Below are positions 20,664 through 29,952 of a stretch of 64,000 nucleotides of DNA, piece after piece; the stretch's first letter is position 1; every line of letters starts with the position of its first letter. The stretch lies in assembly GCA_027972325.1 (NCBI GenBank), contig JAPMOS010000016.1, forward strand, positions 372,001 through 436,000, written 5' to 3'. The notes below the pieces were generated by a model. That model did no database searches. It saw only the letters and a program-made list of their open reading frames with translations, and was not told the origin of the DNA. Both the position numbers and the translations under genes were made by a program. The stretch is from Paratrimastix pyriformis (lineage: Eukaryota; Preaxostyla; Paratrimastigidae).

Positions 20664-22968
20664 TTAGTCGCGCTTGGGGGCGGCCGGCTTGAGGAGCAGG
20701 AAGGTGGCCGCGAAGAGGAAGACGGCCCCCATGGCCGCGAAGGCGCTGGCGTAGTATGGGTAGGCGCAGGGGATGAACCGCTCGAAGGCGTTGTGCCGGT
20801 AGGGACGCACCGAGACCTGCAGTGGCGACAGCAGAAGGCGGCAAGCGCCCGGTGAGCATGCCATCCCGTGACATGGCGGGTGTGCCCCCCGCAGTGATGT
20901 CGGTGACGAAGGCAGTGAGCCTGACAAGGCATGACAGGGTGGCGGGTGCCCCCGCAATCGGTGCCGCGTGGACAGGCAGGGAGCGTGTGATGATGGGATG
21001 TGTCATTAGAGAGAAAGGAGCAACAGGGTGTGCACCGCAGTCGGAGTGGCGATTTGTCGAAGCGGTGGGGGTGGGTCGGACGGTGGGCGCGTTGGGCGGG
21101 GCGTCGGTCGTGAGAGACCTTCTGGACGACGTTGAGGGGGTTGTAGCCGGGGGCGTGGTAGTTGACGCCGAACTTGTAGATGCCGTACACGTCGGGGGCC
21201 CGGAACTGGGCCGAGTAGACCCCGCTGGGCAGTGGGAGGCGATTGTGGTTGTTGTGCGGGCGCGTGGGCAGGGAGCGGGAGAGGTGAGAATGGGTGGGAG
21301 CATGGGCCCGGGTCAAGGTCAGGCATGTGGGGCCCGAGGGGCATGGGCTACAGCGTGCCATAGGGGCATGGATGGGCGCGTGCGGGTGTGGCGGGGGGGT
21401 GCGGACTTGAGGTCGACGTCGAGGACGGTGCGGAGGCGGGGGTTGAGCATGGTGAACTCGAGCTGCGCCTCGCCAGGGCGCACGAAGGGCACCCAGACGG
21501 GCTTGCCCTCCTTCATGACCCGCTCCTCCATCCGGAAGGAGAACCGCTGCATCGCCCAGCCATCATCATCAACAACAACAACAACAACAACAACAACAAC
21601 GACATCACATCAACCAATGATGATCATCACCATCAATCCATCACCCCCAGCAGGCAGCGACGAGAGAGGGAGGCGCACGAGGGCGGGAAGCAGCAGCCAA
21701 AAGCGGCGAAGAGAAGACGGACGACAAAGTCGTTGACGGAGAGGACGGCCGGGTTGACGGCCGACCGGTTGGAGAGGAACGCGTCCATCGGGGGAACAAC
21801 CTCCGAGCAGGGGGGCGGGTTCGACAGCACCCGGTACTCGACATCCACGGCCCGGACGTTGCCCCGGCGCCCGAAGGTCCACATGGCCAGCTGGTGGGCA
21901 AGCTGGGCATTGGCGGGGGTCTGCAGTGCCCCCGGGGGATGGAGATGGGTGAGCGTGAGCGTGAGCGTGAGGTGTGGTGGTGTGGTTTGGTGGTTTGGTG
22001 GTGGTGGTCGGAGGAGCAGCAGACCTCAGTGAAGGAGTCGTCGCTGAAGAACTGCAGCGAGCTGACGACCATCACGCGCCCGTCGACGCGGGTCTGCAGG
22101 GCGTACGAGTAGACCTTGCTGTGGGGTGAGGATGACCACAGCAGCAAAAGGGAAGTCGTTTGGTCGTCGTGGGGGGGATCGTGGACAGACCCATCAGCGG
22201 AGAGGACGGGGTAGTAAACCGTCTCGGGGGAGGAGAGGGAGGAGACGGTCAGGGGGAAGCCACTAATCGAAACTGTGGGTAGGACCGAAGGGGTGATGTG
22301 GATGGTGCTGAGTGGGTGCAGACCCTGGCCAATCTTGTTGGGACCAACAATAACAGGGATGTCCAGAGGAGTTGCGGAAACCTAGCGGAGCCGAGGGGGA
22401 AAAGCCATCACAATGATGCAATCACGACGCCGGCAACAGACAACAGTCTCCGAGTCAGCAGACTCATCGACACGGATGTTAATCTCCTCGAGCCAGTCTT
22501 TCACACCATCGGACTCGCTGGAGATGATGAGCACGTTGTGCTTGTCATCGAGGAACTGATTCAACTGATCCTTAGGAAGCTCTGCTCGTGGGGAAAAAAT
22601 CGGGTGATTGGCATAAGCCAATATAAACACGAACCGTCGGCTTCAGGAGCAAAAACAATGACAGAATCGTACAAATACTCGCCGAATTCGGTGAATTCAC
22701 CGGCCTCAGAGCTCTCGATCGACTTGAAAGTCAGGGTCATGCCGTGGTCTAATTAGGCAGATAGAAAAAGTCGCATGGCGGTGCGGCCCGCGGAAGCCCG
22801 GACGAGTCAGTGTGAGATAAAAGATAATCATCAGCGCAAACCCTTGAGCCCCTTAAAAAACTTCGAGTGGGTGCTCTGAATGGAGGAGGCGTCGTGAAGC
22901 ACCAAAACGCGTTCCGAGGCCAGAGCCGCACAGATCAGGGTAAACAGAAAGGCCCGAAAGAAGTGCAT
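20664..22968 (-). CDS. DDOST: OST48 / DDOST, oligosaccharyltransferase 48-kDa subunit
   Basis: This subunit of the ER N-glycosylation complex is single-pass type I. The start at 22968 gives signal peptide MHFFRAFLFTLICAALA followed by RVLVLHDASSIQSTHSKFFK, matching the family N-terminus. A 93-bp intron (22841-22749) continues DHGMTLTFKSIESSEAGEFT and EYLYDSVIVFAPEAD. Later exons carry LPKDQLNQFLDDKHNVLIIS, VVSSLQFFSDDSF, LAMWTFGRRGNVRAVDVEYR, WVPFVRPGEAQLEFTMLNPR and FRAPDVYGIYKFGVNYHAPG. The C-terminus is VSVRPYRHNAFERFIPCAYP, then YYASAFAAMGAVFLFAATFL (membrane anchor) and a lysine/arginine tail APKRD. An (AAC)n array near 21560-21600 and GTGTGG repeats are intronic. The gene diverges from IFRD with 74 bases between starts. 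Identification is secure; not every exon edge was worked out. Confidence 0.95.
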
Positions 22969-23042
22969 GATGGTGAATCCCCTGGCAACAGACACCACGT
23001 ACATTTTCTTGTGCGGTTTTTGCCTTCGAACAACATTCCAAA
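22969..23042. promoter_or_regulatory. 74-bp divergent promoter, DDOST / IFRD
   Basis: The two start codons face away from each other with only 74 bases between them. The interval holds no obvious TATA box. It is one of several tightly packed divergent pairs in the window. Confidence 0.55.
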
Positions 23043-25199
23043 ATGATGGGCATGGGAGAAATCGCTCCCCGACGACACACATCGTCGGCTCGGAAGAAGG
23101 TCGTCAAAAACCCGAACAAAGTCGAGGTCACACCCGTCGATGAGCCCGATACTGTCAGCCTCGAGGAGGAGGGAGACGACGAGCGGATCCCGTCCCTTGA
23201 CAGCCTCGATGATTTAATGACCGATTTGGACGAGAAGCGGACATCCACACGCGTCCAGGCGCTCCACTCACTCATCATCCTCGCCCGGCATTGCATCCTC
23301 CCTGACCGTGTTTGGGACGGGCGTTCAGCCACCTGGGTTGCTGTCCTTTCTCGGCTGGCTCACCGGGGGGACGATGAAGAGGCCATTCTGGTGATGCGCC
23401 TTCAAGCCATTCTTTGCGCCACATTCGGTGAACCGGCCGAGGCCCTCTTCCAGGCGCTCGCCGAGGACACGTCACCCAAGGAGAACCCGGAACTTGCGGC
23501 TGCTGTCTGTGCTGGATTTGTCTTTCACGACTCGACGTTGATCTCTCCCTTGGGGTTAGTACGCCAATGCCCTGGCGATGTCGGCGTTCTGCTGTTGCAC
23601 CATGCCCGAGCACACAGTGCCGCCTCTGTTGGAGCGCTTTGCTGAGGTCTCAATGCACCTTGCCTGGCGGCTCTCCCGCTCCATCCCCGGCATCTGCCTC
23701 GCCCCGTCCTGCTCTGGCCGGCTCCCCCCCCCCCCCCTCAACCCCGGCAACTCGGCTCATCGTCCCCTTCTCCCTGCGCCACCAGCTCGCTCGGGAGTGG
23801 GAGGGCCCTGCCCGTGAGGCCTCCATCCGCGGCTGGGCCCTCGTGGCCACCCTTTTGCCCCGGCGGCAGCTCGTGCTGCAGCCCCGCTGGTCCGTCGGCC
23901 CCCCCAACGGCATGGCTTGACATGTCGTTTTCCTGTGTCTTCCCCACCCCCCCGCAGGTTCCACTACTTCACCCGGTTCCTGGACGACGACGACCTCGAG
24001 GTGCGCCAGGCGGCCGGCCGAGCCCTGGCCCTGCTCTGGGACGCCCGCACGCGACACATTGAGGAGTCCGGCGACGTGGCCTTCGACGAGGTGGACCTGC
24101 CGGCCCCACGCGCCCGCGCCCGCGCCCCCACGGCCACCACCACCGCCTCCTCGCCTTCGGCCACCACCCCCCCGGAGCCGAGCAGCGAGGAACCCGAACT
24201 GGCCCGCCCGGTGGCCGTCCACCCGACTTCCATCCTCCCCGAGCGCCAGGAGCCCCGCGCCCTGAGCCCGTCCATGGGGCCCCGGCCAGCAGGGCCTGGC
24301 GGCTCCCGCCGGTGGGGTCGGGTCCACCTCGGGCCTGCGGGCCCACCTGCTCGAGCATCTGCGGCCCCTGGCCCGCATCTCGGGCCACGAGTACACCCGC
24401 AAGGAGAAGTCCGCCCAGCGGCACGTCTTCCGGGAGATCGTCGAGACGGTCGAGGTCAGATCGCGGCCCCCTCCGCCCCACCCCATCCCCGTCCATTCGC
24501 TCATCATGGTTTCTGCTCCCGGTCCGTGGTGGTGATGATTTGATGATGATGATGATGATGATGATGGGCACTGCCTGGGGGCCCCAACAGCAAGGCTGCT
24601 GCCCGGACGTGGAGCTGGAGATGGGCGACCAGAAGGTGACCTTCGCCGACTGGGAGAAGCTCACCCGGTACGAGGCCTTCAAGGACATCTTCGCCGGCGG
24701 GTGGAAGGTCCACGCCGAGGTCTGGGCCCACCCACATCAGCATCACTCGCCACCCGCCATCCCGGCCCGTCTGCATCAGCTCAGATCCCCGTTCCTGTGT
24801 CTTTGTCTATGCATCTGTCTGTCTCTGTCTCTCTGTCTCTGTCTCACTGTCTGTCTGTCTGGCTGTCTGTCTGTCTGGCTGTCTGGCTGTCTGTCTGTCT
24901 GTCTGTCTTTCTGTGTCGTCTGTGTGTCTAGGCGAACGAGGTTGTCCGGGGGGCGCTCGACTTGGGCCCACCCGATCTGGCCGTCCGGCCCAAGACCCCC
25001 CTGACCGCCCTCGAGAAGGTCCGCCCCCGGCCCCATGCCCATCCTTCCCACACAGCCACCACAACCACCAGGGGGGAGCTGCTGTGTGTTGCCGGGCTCC
25101 CGCCATGTCAGCCACCCATCCACCCTGACCGCCTATCCCACCCCCCTCCTCCCTGCAGCGGTTGCACATGCCGCCTCCTCAAAGGAGCACCGCCATCCC

Positions 25200-25241
<42 letters not shown>

Positions 25242-25416
25242 ATTGTTTTCCCGTTATTTCTTTCCTTCTTTACGACACACACCCCACACACATCCACCCC
25301 TGCAGCGGCTGTACATGTCGCCCAGCAGCCCGGCCGCCAAGGAGCGCACCGCAACGCGCACCTCGGACCGCATCCGTCGCGCCAACCAGACCGCCTTCGG
25401 CCCCGAGGACGACTAG
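23043..25416 (+). CDS. interferon-related developmental regulator (IFRD) family protein
   Basis: IFRD1/2 proteins are HEAT/ARM-like transcription and translation regulators. Exon 1 (23043 to about 23555) encodes a basic start, then SLDSLDDLMTDLDEKRTSTR with VQALHSLIILARHCIL, matching the family N-terminal helices, and LQAILCATFGEPAEALFQAL. Later exons give VPPLLERFAEVSM, RFHYFTRFLDDDDLEVRQAA with GRALALLW, LEHLRPLARISGHEYTRKEK with SAQRHVFREIVETVE, VTFADWEKLTRYEAFKDIFA and NEVVRGALDLGPP. The protein ends RLHMSPSSPAAKERTATRTS ... GPEDD. The order and the phrases QRHVFREIVETVE and W-RYEAFKDI are typical of IFRD. A long Ala/Pro/Thr insert lies near 24100-24330. Introns carry CTGT, CA and GAT microsatellites. 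The start could also be the second ATG at 23046. Confidence 0.85.
24795..24930. repeat. CTGT microsatellite in an IFRD intron
   Basis: CTGTCTGTCT tetramers with CTCTGT variants lie between the exon with DIFAGGWKVHAE and the exon with ANEVVRGALDL. The tract is pyrimidine-rich in the sense strand and lies directly upstream of the acceptor. Confidence 0.85.
25201..25241. repeat. CA dinucleotide microsatellite
   Basis: About 20 CA repeats lie in the last IFRD intron, upstream of the exon beginning RLYMSPSS / RLHMSPSS-like sequence. Confidence 0.9.
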
Positions 25417-26159
25417 CCCCGCCCCGATGGGCACACGGGGGAAGCACCATCCGAATTCGGGAGGAAGAGGAAGAGGAGGAGGAGGAGGAGAGGAGGAGGA
25501 GGAGGAGAGGAGGAGGACGGGGGGGGGGGGGGGGGGGCAGGAGGGTGCGCGCGCATTTAATTTGCGAGCGTGCTGCAGCCTCCTTCGGCACAGCGGGTGA
25601 TGGGGTGGGTGATAAGAGAGGGGGATGGCTGATGGTTGTGTCCGGTTTCTGGTTTCTCTTCTCTGGTTGGCCTCGCTCTCTGCCCCTACCGGATCCTCTC
25701 GGCCGAAGATGATGATGATGATGATGACGATGACGATGATGATGATAGGAGGAGGAGGAGGAGCAAGCCAGTGATGCGTGCGCGCTGTCTCACCACCGGT
25801 CATCCCCATCCCCGTCCCCCTCCCCGCTCGAGGTGGCCCTCCTCTCCGCTGGTGCCGCTCCGGGCAAGGAGAGGAAAGTCGAGACAATCAAAAAAGCAGC
25901 GGAGGAGAAGAGGGGGTGCAGGCGGCACTCTTTTCGGGGAAAGTTCCAAAACACCGACAGCAGTTCGGAACACCAAAAAAGGTGGGGGGGGGGGGGGGGG
26001 GGGGTGGTGGCGTCCGTCCGTATTTGTAAGGGCAGTGCAAAGAACAAACAAACAGAGTGGCATGGAGGGGGAAAATGTACACGTTGGCCCCGGGCCACAC
26101 GAAGGCTCCACGGTGGATGCCAGGAATCAACGGGAAGCTGCGGGCACGGCGATGGTGGC
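25417..26159. other. intergenic region between convergent IFRD and ARM genes
   Basis: This 743-bp stretch holds GGA/GAGGAG runs, two G tracts and a short GATGATGACGATG array. It also contains ordinary AG-rich sequence but no exon I can support. It should contain the 3' ends of both flanking genes. Confidence 0.6.
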
Positions 26160-28772
26160 CTAAGCCTGCACGGGGGTCGCCAGGGGTTCGACTGCCCGGA
26201 GGAGCTCGGCGGGCAGGTCGGGGTGGGCACCGAGCAGCTTGCCAAGCGGGGCGGCCACACCGGCACGCCCAAAGGCGGCCTGGTTCTCGGGACAATCCCG
26301 CGACAGGGTGCCGATGGCCCGGAGGAGCTCCTTGGCCACGGCGGGGTCGGTGGTGGCCATGGCGGGGTAGGTCGTGAGCAGCCGGACAAGCGGGGCGGCC
26401 ACACCGGCACGCCCAAAGGCGGCCTGGTTCTCGGGATTGCCGTCCGACAGGCTGGCGATGGCTGCGAGGAGCTGCTCGTACGCTTCGGTCACGGCGTAGG
26501 AGGTCTCGGTCATGACCATGCTGGGGGCCTTGAGGAGCCCAACCAGCGGGGCGGCCACACCGGCACGCCCAAAGGCGGCCTGGTTCTCGGGGGTCCCCGT
26601 CGACAGGCTGGCGATGGCTGCGAGGAACGGGGTGGTCCAGATGAGGTCGGCGGTCAGGTCGGGGTGGGTCTTGAACAGCCCCACCAGCGGGGCGACCACA
26701 CCGGCCCGCCCAAATGAGGTCCTGAGCTCGGGGTTAGCCCGCGCCAGGCTGGCAATCGTCGCGAGGAGCTGCTTTGCCACCTCGGGGATGGTGTGAAGGT
26801 CGGGGATGGTGTGAAGGTCGGGGATGGTGTGAAGGTCGGGGCTGGTGTGAAGGTCGGGGTGGGCCGTGAGCAGCCGGACAAGTGGGGCGACCACGCCGGC
26901 ACGCTCGAACAAGGCCGTATTCTCGGGGTGACCTCCCGAAAGACTGACGACTGTCACGAGGAGCTGGTTCGCCACCTCGGGGCTGGTGATGGGCAGGTCG
27001 GGGTAGTCAGTGAGCAGCCGGACAAGGTGGGCAACCACACCGGCACGCCCAAACAAGCCCCGGTAGTTCTGGTTGGGGTGCACATCCATCGAAAGGCGCG
27101 CGATGACGCCAAGGAGCTGCTCGGCCACGGCGGGGCTGGTGGCGGGCAGGTCGGGGTAGTCCGTGAGCAGCCGGACAAGGGGGGCAACCACGCCGGCATG
27201 CTCAAACGAGGTCCTGTTTTCGGAACCACACGCCAGACGAAAGATTGCCGAGAGGAGACTCTTGGCCGCGGCGGGGTTGGTGGCGGGCAGGTCGGGGCGG
27301 TCTGTGAGCAGCCCGACGAGTGGGACAATCACACCGTCCTGGGGCTTCCCGATCGAAAAGTGTTCGATGACATAGAGGATCCGACGGGCCATGTCGGGGT
27401 GGGTGATGATGAGGTCGTGGTGGGCCGTGAACAGCCCAACCAGCGCGGGGGTCACACCGGCTCCCTGAAATGAGGCCATAACCTCCTCGTCTTCACTCTC
27501 GCCATCCGACACCAATTCAATGAGAGCCTCGAAGAGCTGCTTGGTCACGGCGGGGTTGGTGATGGGCAGGTCGGGGTGGGCCTTGATCAGCCCAACGAGC
27601 ACGGCGACCACACCAGCCTCCACAAACGGGACATTGTCCTCCTCATCGCCCCCCGACAGCTTTGCAATTGCCCGAAGGAGCTGCTCAGCCACGGCGGGGT
27701 GGGTGGTGGGCAGGTCGGTGCTCCTTGAGCAGCTGGACAAGCGAGGCGGGAGCGCCGACACGCCCAAAGGTGGCACGACCCCCGGATATGTACCTCGGCA
27801 GGCTGCCGATGGCCCGGAGGAGCTGCTCGGCCACGGCGGGATGGGCGGTGGGCATGTCGGGGTGGTCCTTAAGCTGCTGTACAAGCGTGACGGCCACGCC
27901 GGCGTTCCTCAGAGCCGCTTCTCGTTCCGAGAAGCCCTCGAGGTTGGGGTTGCACATAGCCGTCAGTGCCCGGAGGAGATCGGCCAGGACAGTCGGACGG
28001 CTGATCACCTCCCATGACTGGAGCAAGCCCACAAGAGCCCGGGCAGTGCGCGAATACGGAGACTCAGGCTCGGGATCGATGGGCAGCGGGACCACCTGCT
28101 CAATCGCCTCGGTAACAGCCCCAGCCACAACATCATCGGCCGGATCGCGGCTATACAGTGATTGGGCGTTGGCGGAGTGAAAAAACGGAAACCGAGGTCG
28201 GATAGTGTTAGCATTCGCGGTAAAAGTGCACAAAAGACAGACCCCTTGTACATCATCTCCTTCAGCATTCTGATGGAGGCGCCAAGTCTGCCCTCGTTCA
28301 CCTTCAGGATCTCATTGGCAATCTGAAGCGAACTTAAGGCGAAAAAAAAAATCGCCCAAAAAATGGAATAGGAAACCAGAGGAACGGCAAGTCAATGTCA
28401 GACATCACTGGTCAGATTGGCAAAGAGCGCGACCAAGCGGTCCACCGGGTTCATTCGCATCTCTGGCGCAGGGCAGCCCACACTGGTGGGGCGAAAAAAA
28501 AAAAAGAACGCGGTGCAAAAGAAAGAGCGGCCGCGAGCGTGATTTCGGGATGAGGAGGAAAAACAGGCAGACCTCTGATATCCCATCTCCTTAAGGACTT
28601 GAGTGGCCGCCCCGATGTTGTTTGCGTACATAGCCAAGACGCTCTCGGCGACCTGGGGTGATGAGCGGGAAGGAAGAAGAGTCGGTCAAGGGGAAACGGG
28701 CGGCTGGCGGCGACGGACATCGCGCTCCAGATCGGCGAAGATCACTTGGACCAACTGATCGACGGGGTTCAT
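26160..28772 (-). CDS. armadillo-repeat protein with duplicated N-terminal module
   Basis: The start at 28772 gives MNPVDQLVQVIFADLERDV. After introns come VLAMYANNIGAATQVLKEMG, then a second copy of the same module (MNPVDRLVALFANLTSDV; LKVNEGRLGASIRMLKEMMY). The body has about 12 armadillo-like repeats of 40-50 residues with consensus AGVVAPLVRLLTAHPDLPA, N/SPAVAEQLLRAIASLSGG. It ends at 26160 with EPLATPVQA. Such solenoids are protein-binding platforms; the partner is unknown. The repeats are very similar in DNA, implying recent expansion. One repeat carries an in-frame 15-bp minisatellite giving (DLHTIP)n near 26800-26850. Near 27715 the frame shifts inside a GGTCGG string where other copies read GGTCGGGG, probably a consensus base-count error. 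Family not otherwise recognised. Confidence 0.7.
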
Positions 28773-29069
28773 ACTGGTTCTTCTTTCGTTGTCCTGCTCG
28801 GGCGGTTGGCTCACCGGCGTGTGCCGCTGTGCCCGTGTCAATCTCCCCTGCACCAGAGGTCGTCCTGACGACGCAGCTTGGTCCACCATCTTTTTGATGC
28901 CCGCATTATCATCATCTCCGCGATGATGCTGTTCCGTGTCTCCTCTGAAACCCCCCGAGCTTGACTGGAACCCCCATCGCCACATTCGCCACATCACCTC
29001 TGGTCGCCACATGACGCAACCGCGTCCTCCCCCGGTCCATTCCCCCGGGGCACTGCAGACGCCTACCAA

Positions 29070-29250
29070 ATGTCCGGGTTCTCTTTTGGCGCCTTCCTCG
29101 CCCGAGACCCCCCCCCCCCCCCACTCACACATACACGGCAATGTCCCCAACCACACCCGGGCCCGTCTCCGTGCGCCTCGCTGGAAGGAGGTGGGCATCG
29201 CGGCGGCGGTGGTGTTGGTGTTGGTGTGTTGGGGGCACGCCTGTTTGTGA
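29070..29250 (+). CDS. possible small membrane protein ORF (tentative)
   Basis: An ATG at 29070 reads MSGFSFGAFLARDPPP into a run of about 15 C. Past the C run, a different frame encodes RAPRWKEVGIAAAVVLVLVC, a convincing membrane helix, and stops at 29248-29250. If the C-run length is wrong by one or two bases the two parts form a single short protein of about 60 residues. The alternative is that neither is coding. No family is recognised. It would diverge from the ARM gene start at 28772. Confidence 0.25.
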
Positions 29251-29952
29251 TGATGGGGCGGAGAATCATCGAATGCGCGTGCTTGCGATTTTGTCTGCCC
29301 AGAGAAGGCGATGGGATGGGGAAGGGAAGGACAAGGGAAATCAAGGGGAAGGGGAGCGGAAGGGGAAGTGGAAGATGGAGTGGAAGAGTGGACGGGATGG
29401 CAGCAAGAGAACCCCTCTCGAATCACACACAACAAACAGCAAGAGAAAAATCGCGGCGATCATCAGCACTCCCACGCCAGCCAGCACTCCAGACAGTATC
29501 GGATCGGATGGGGCACCACCACCACAGCCGAATCGCCTGCTGCCCACAGGACCCGGTCGGAAAATACAAAGGGGTCGAGCAGAAGATATCTCAGGACAGA
29601 CAGAACAGACAAGAACAACAACAACAAAGACAACAAAGACAAGCCGCGACACATGCATTGCGTGTGCGAGAGGCACCACCCGACCAGCCAGACACACACC
29701 CCGACAGCAACAACAGGAGACAAGACGGGGACGTGGCCACCCAGAGTGGCGAACACCGAACACGACAGATGCATGCAAAGAGGCGCCGCCCCCCCACCAG
29801 AGAACAAAGCGCTTTAAAAATCAAGTTTGGGCAAATCAAAGGCAAATCAACAAAGAAAATCAAACCGAAAGCACACCAAATCAAACCTCCAGAGGGAAGG
29901 GGGCCAGAGGGGAAGGCAAGGCAAGGGATGGGAGGGGATGGGGTGAGGGAGG
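29251..29952. other. intergenic, AG- and A-rich, no gene seen
   Basis: The stretch is rich in GGGAAGG and CAACAACAA/AGACAAG tracts. Plus-strand frames are long but composed of Gln/Arg/Lys runs without any domain. I see no exon here. It should include the 3' end of the receiver-domain gene that stops at 29953. Confidence 0.55.
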
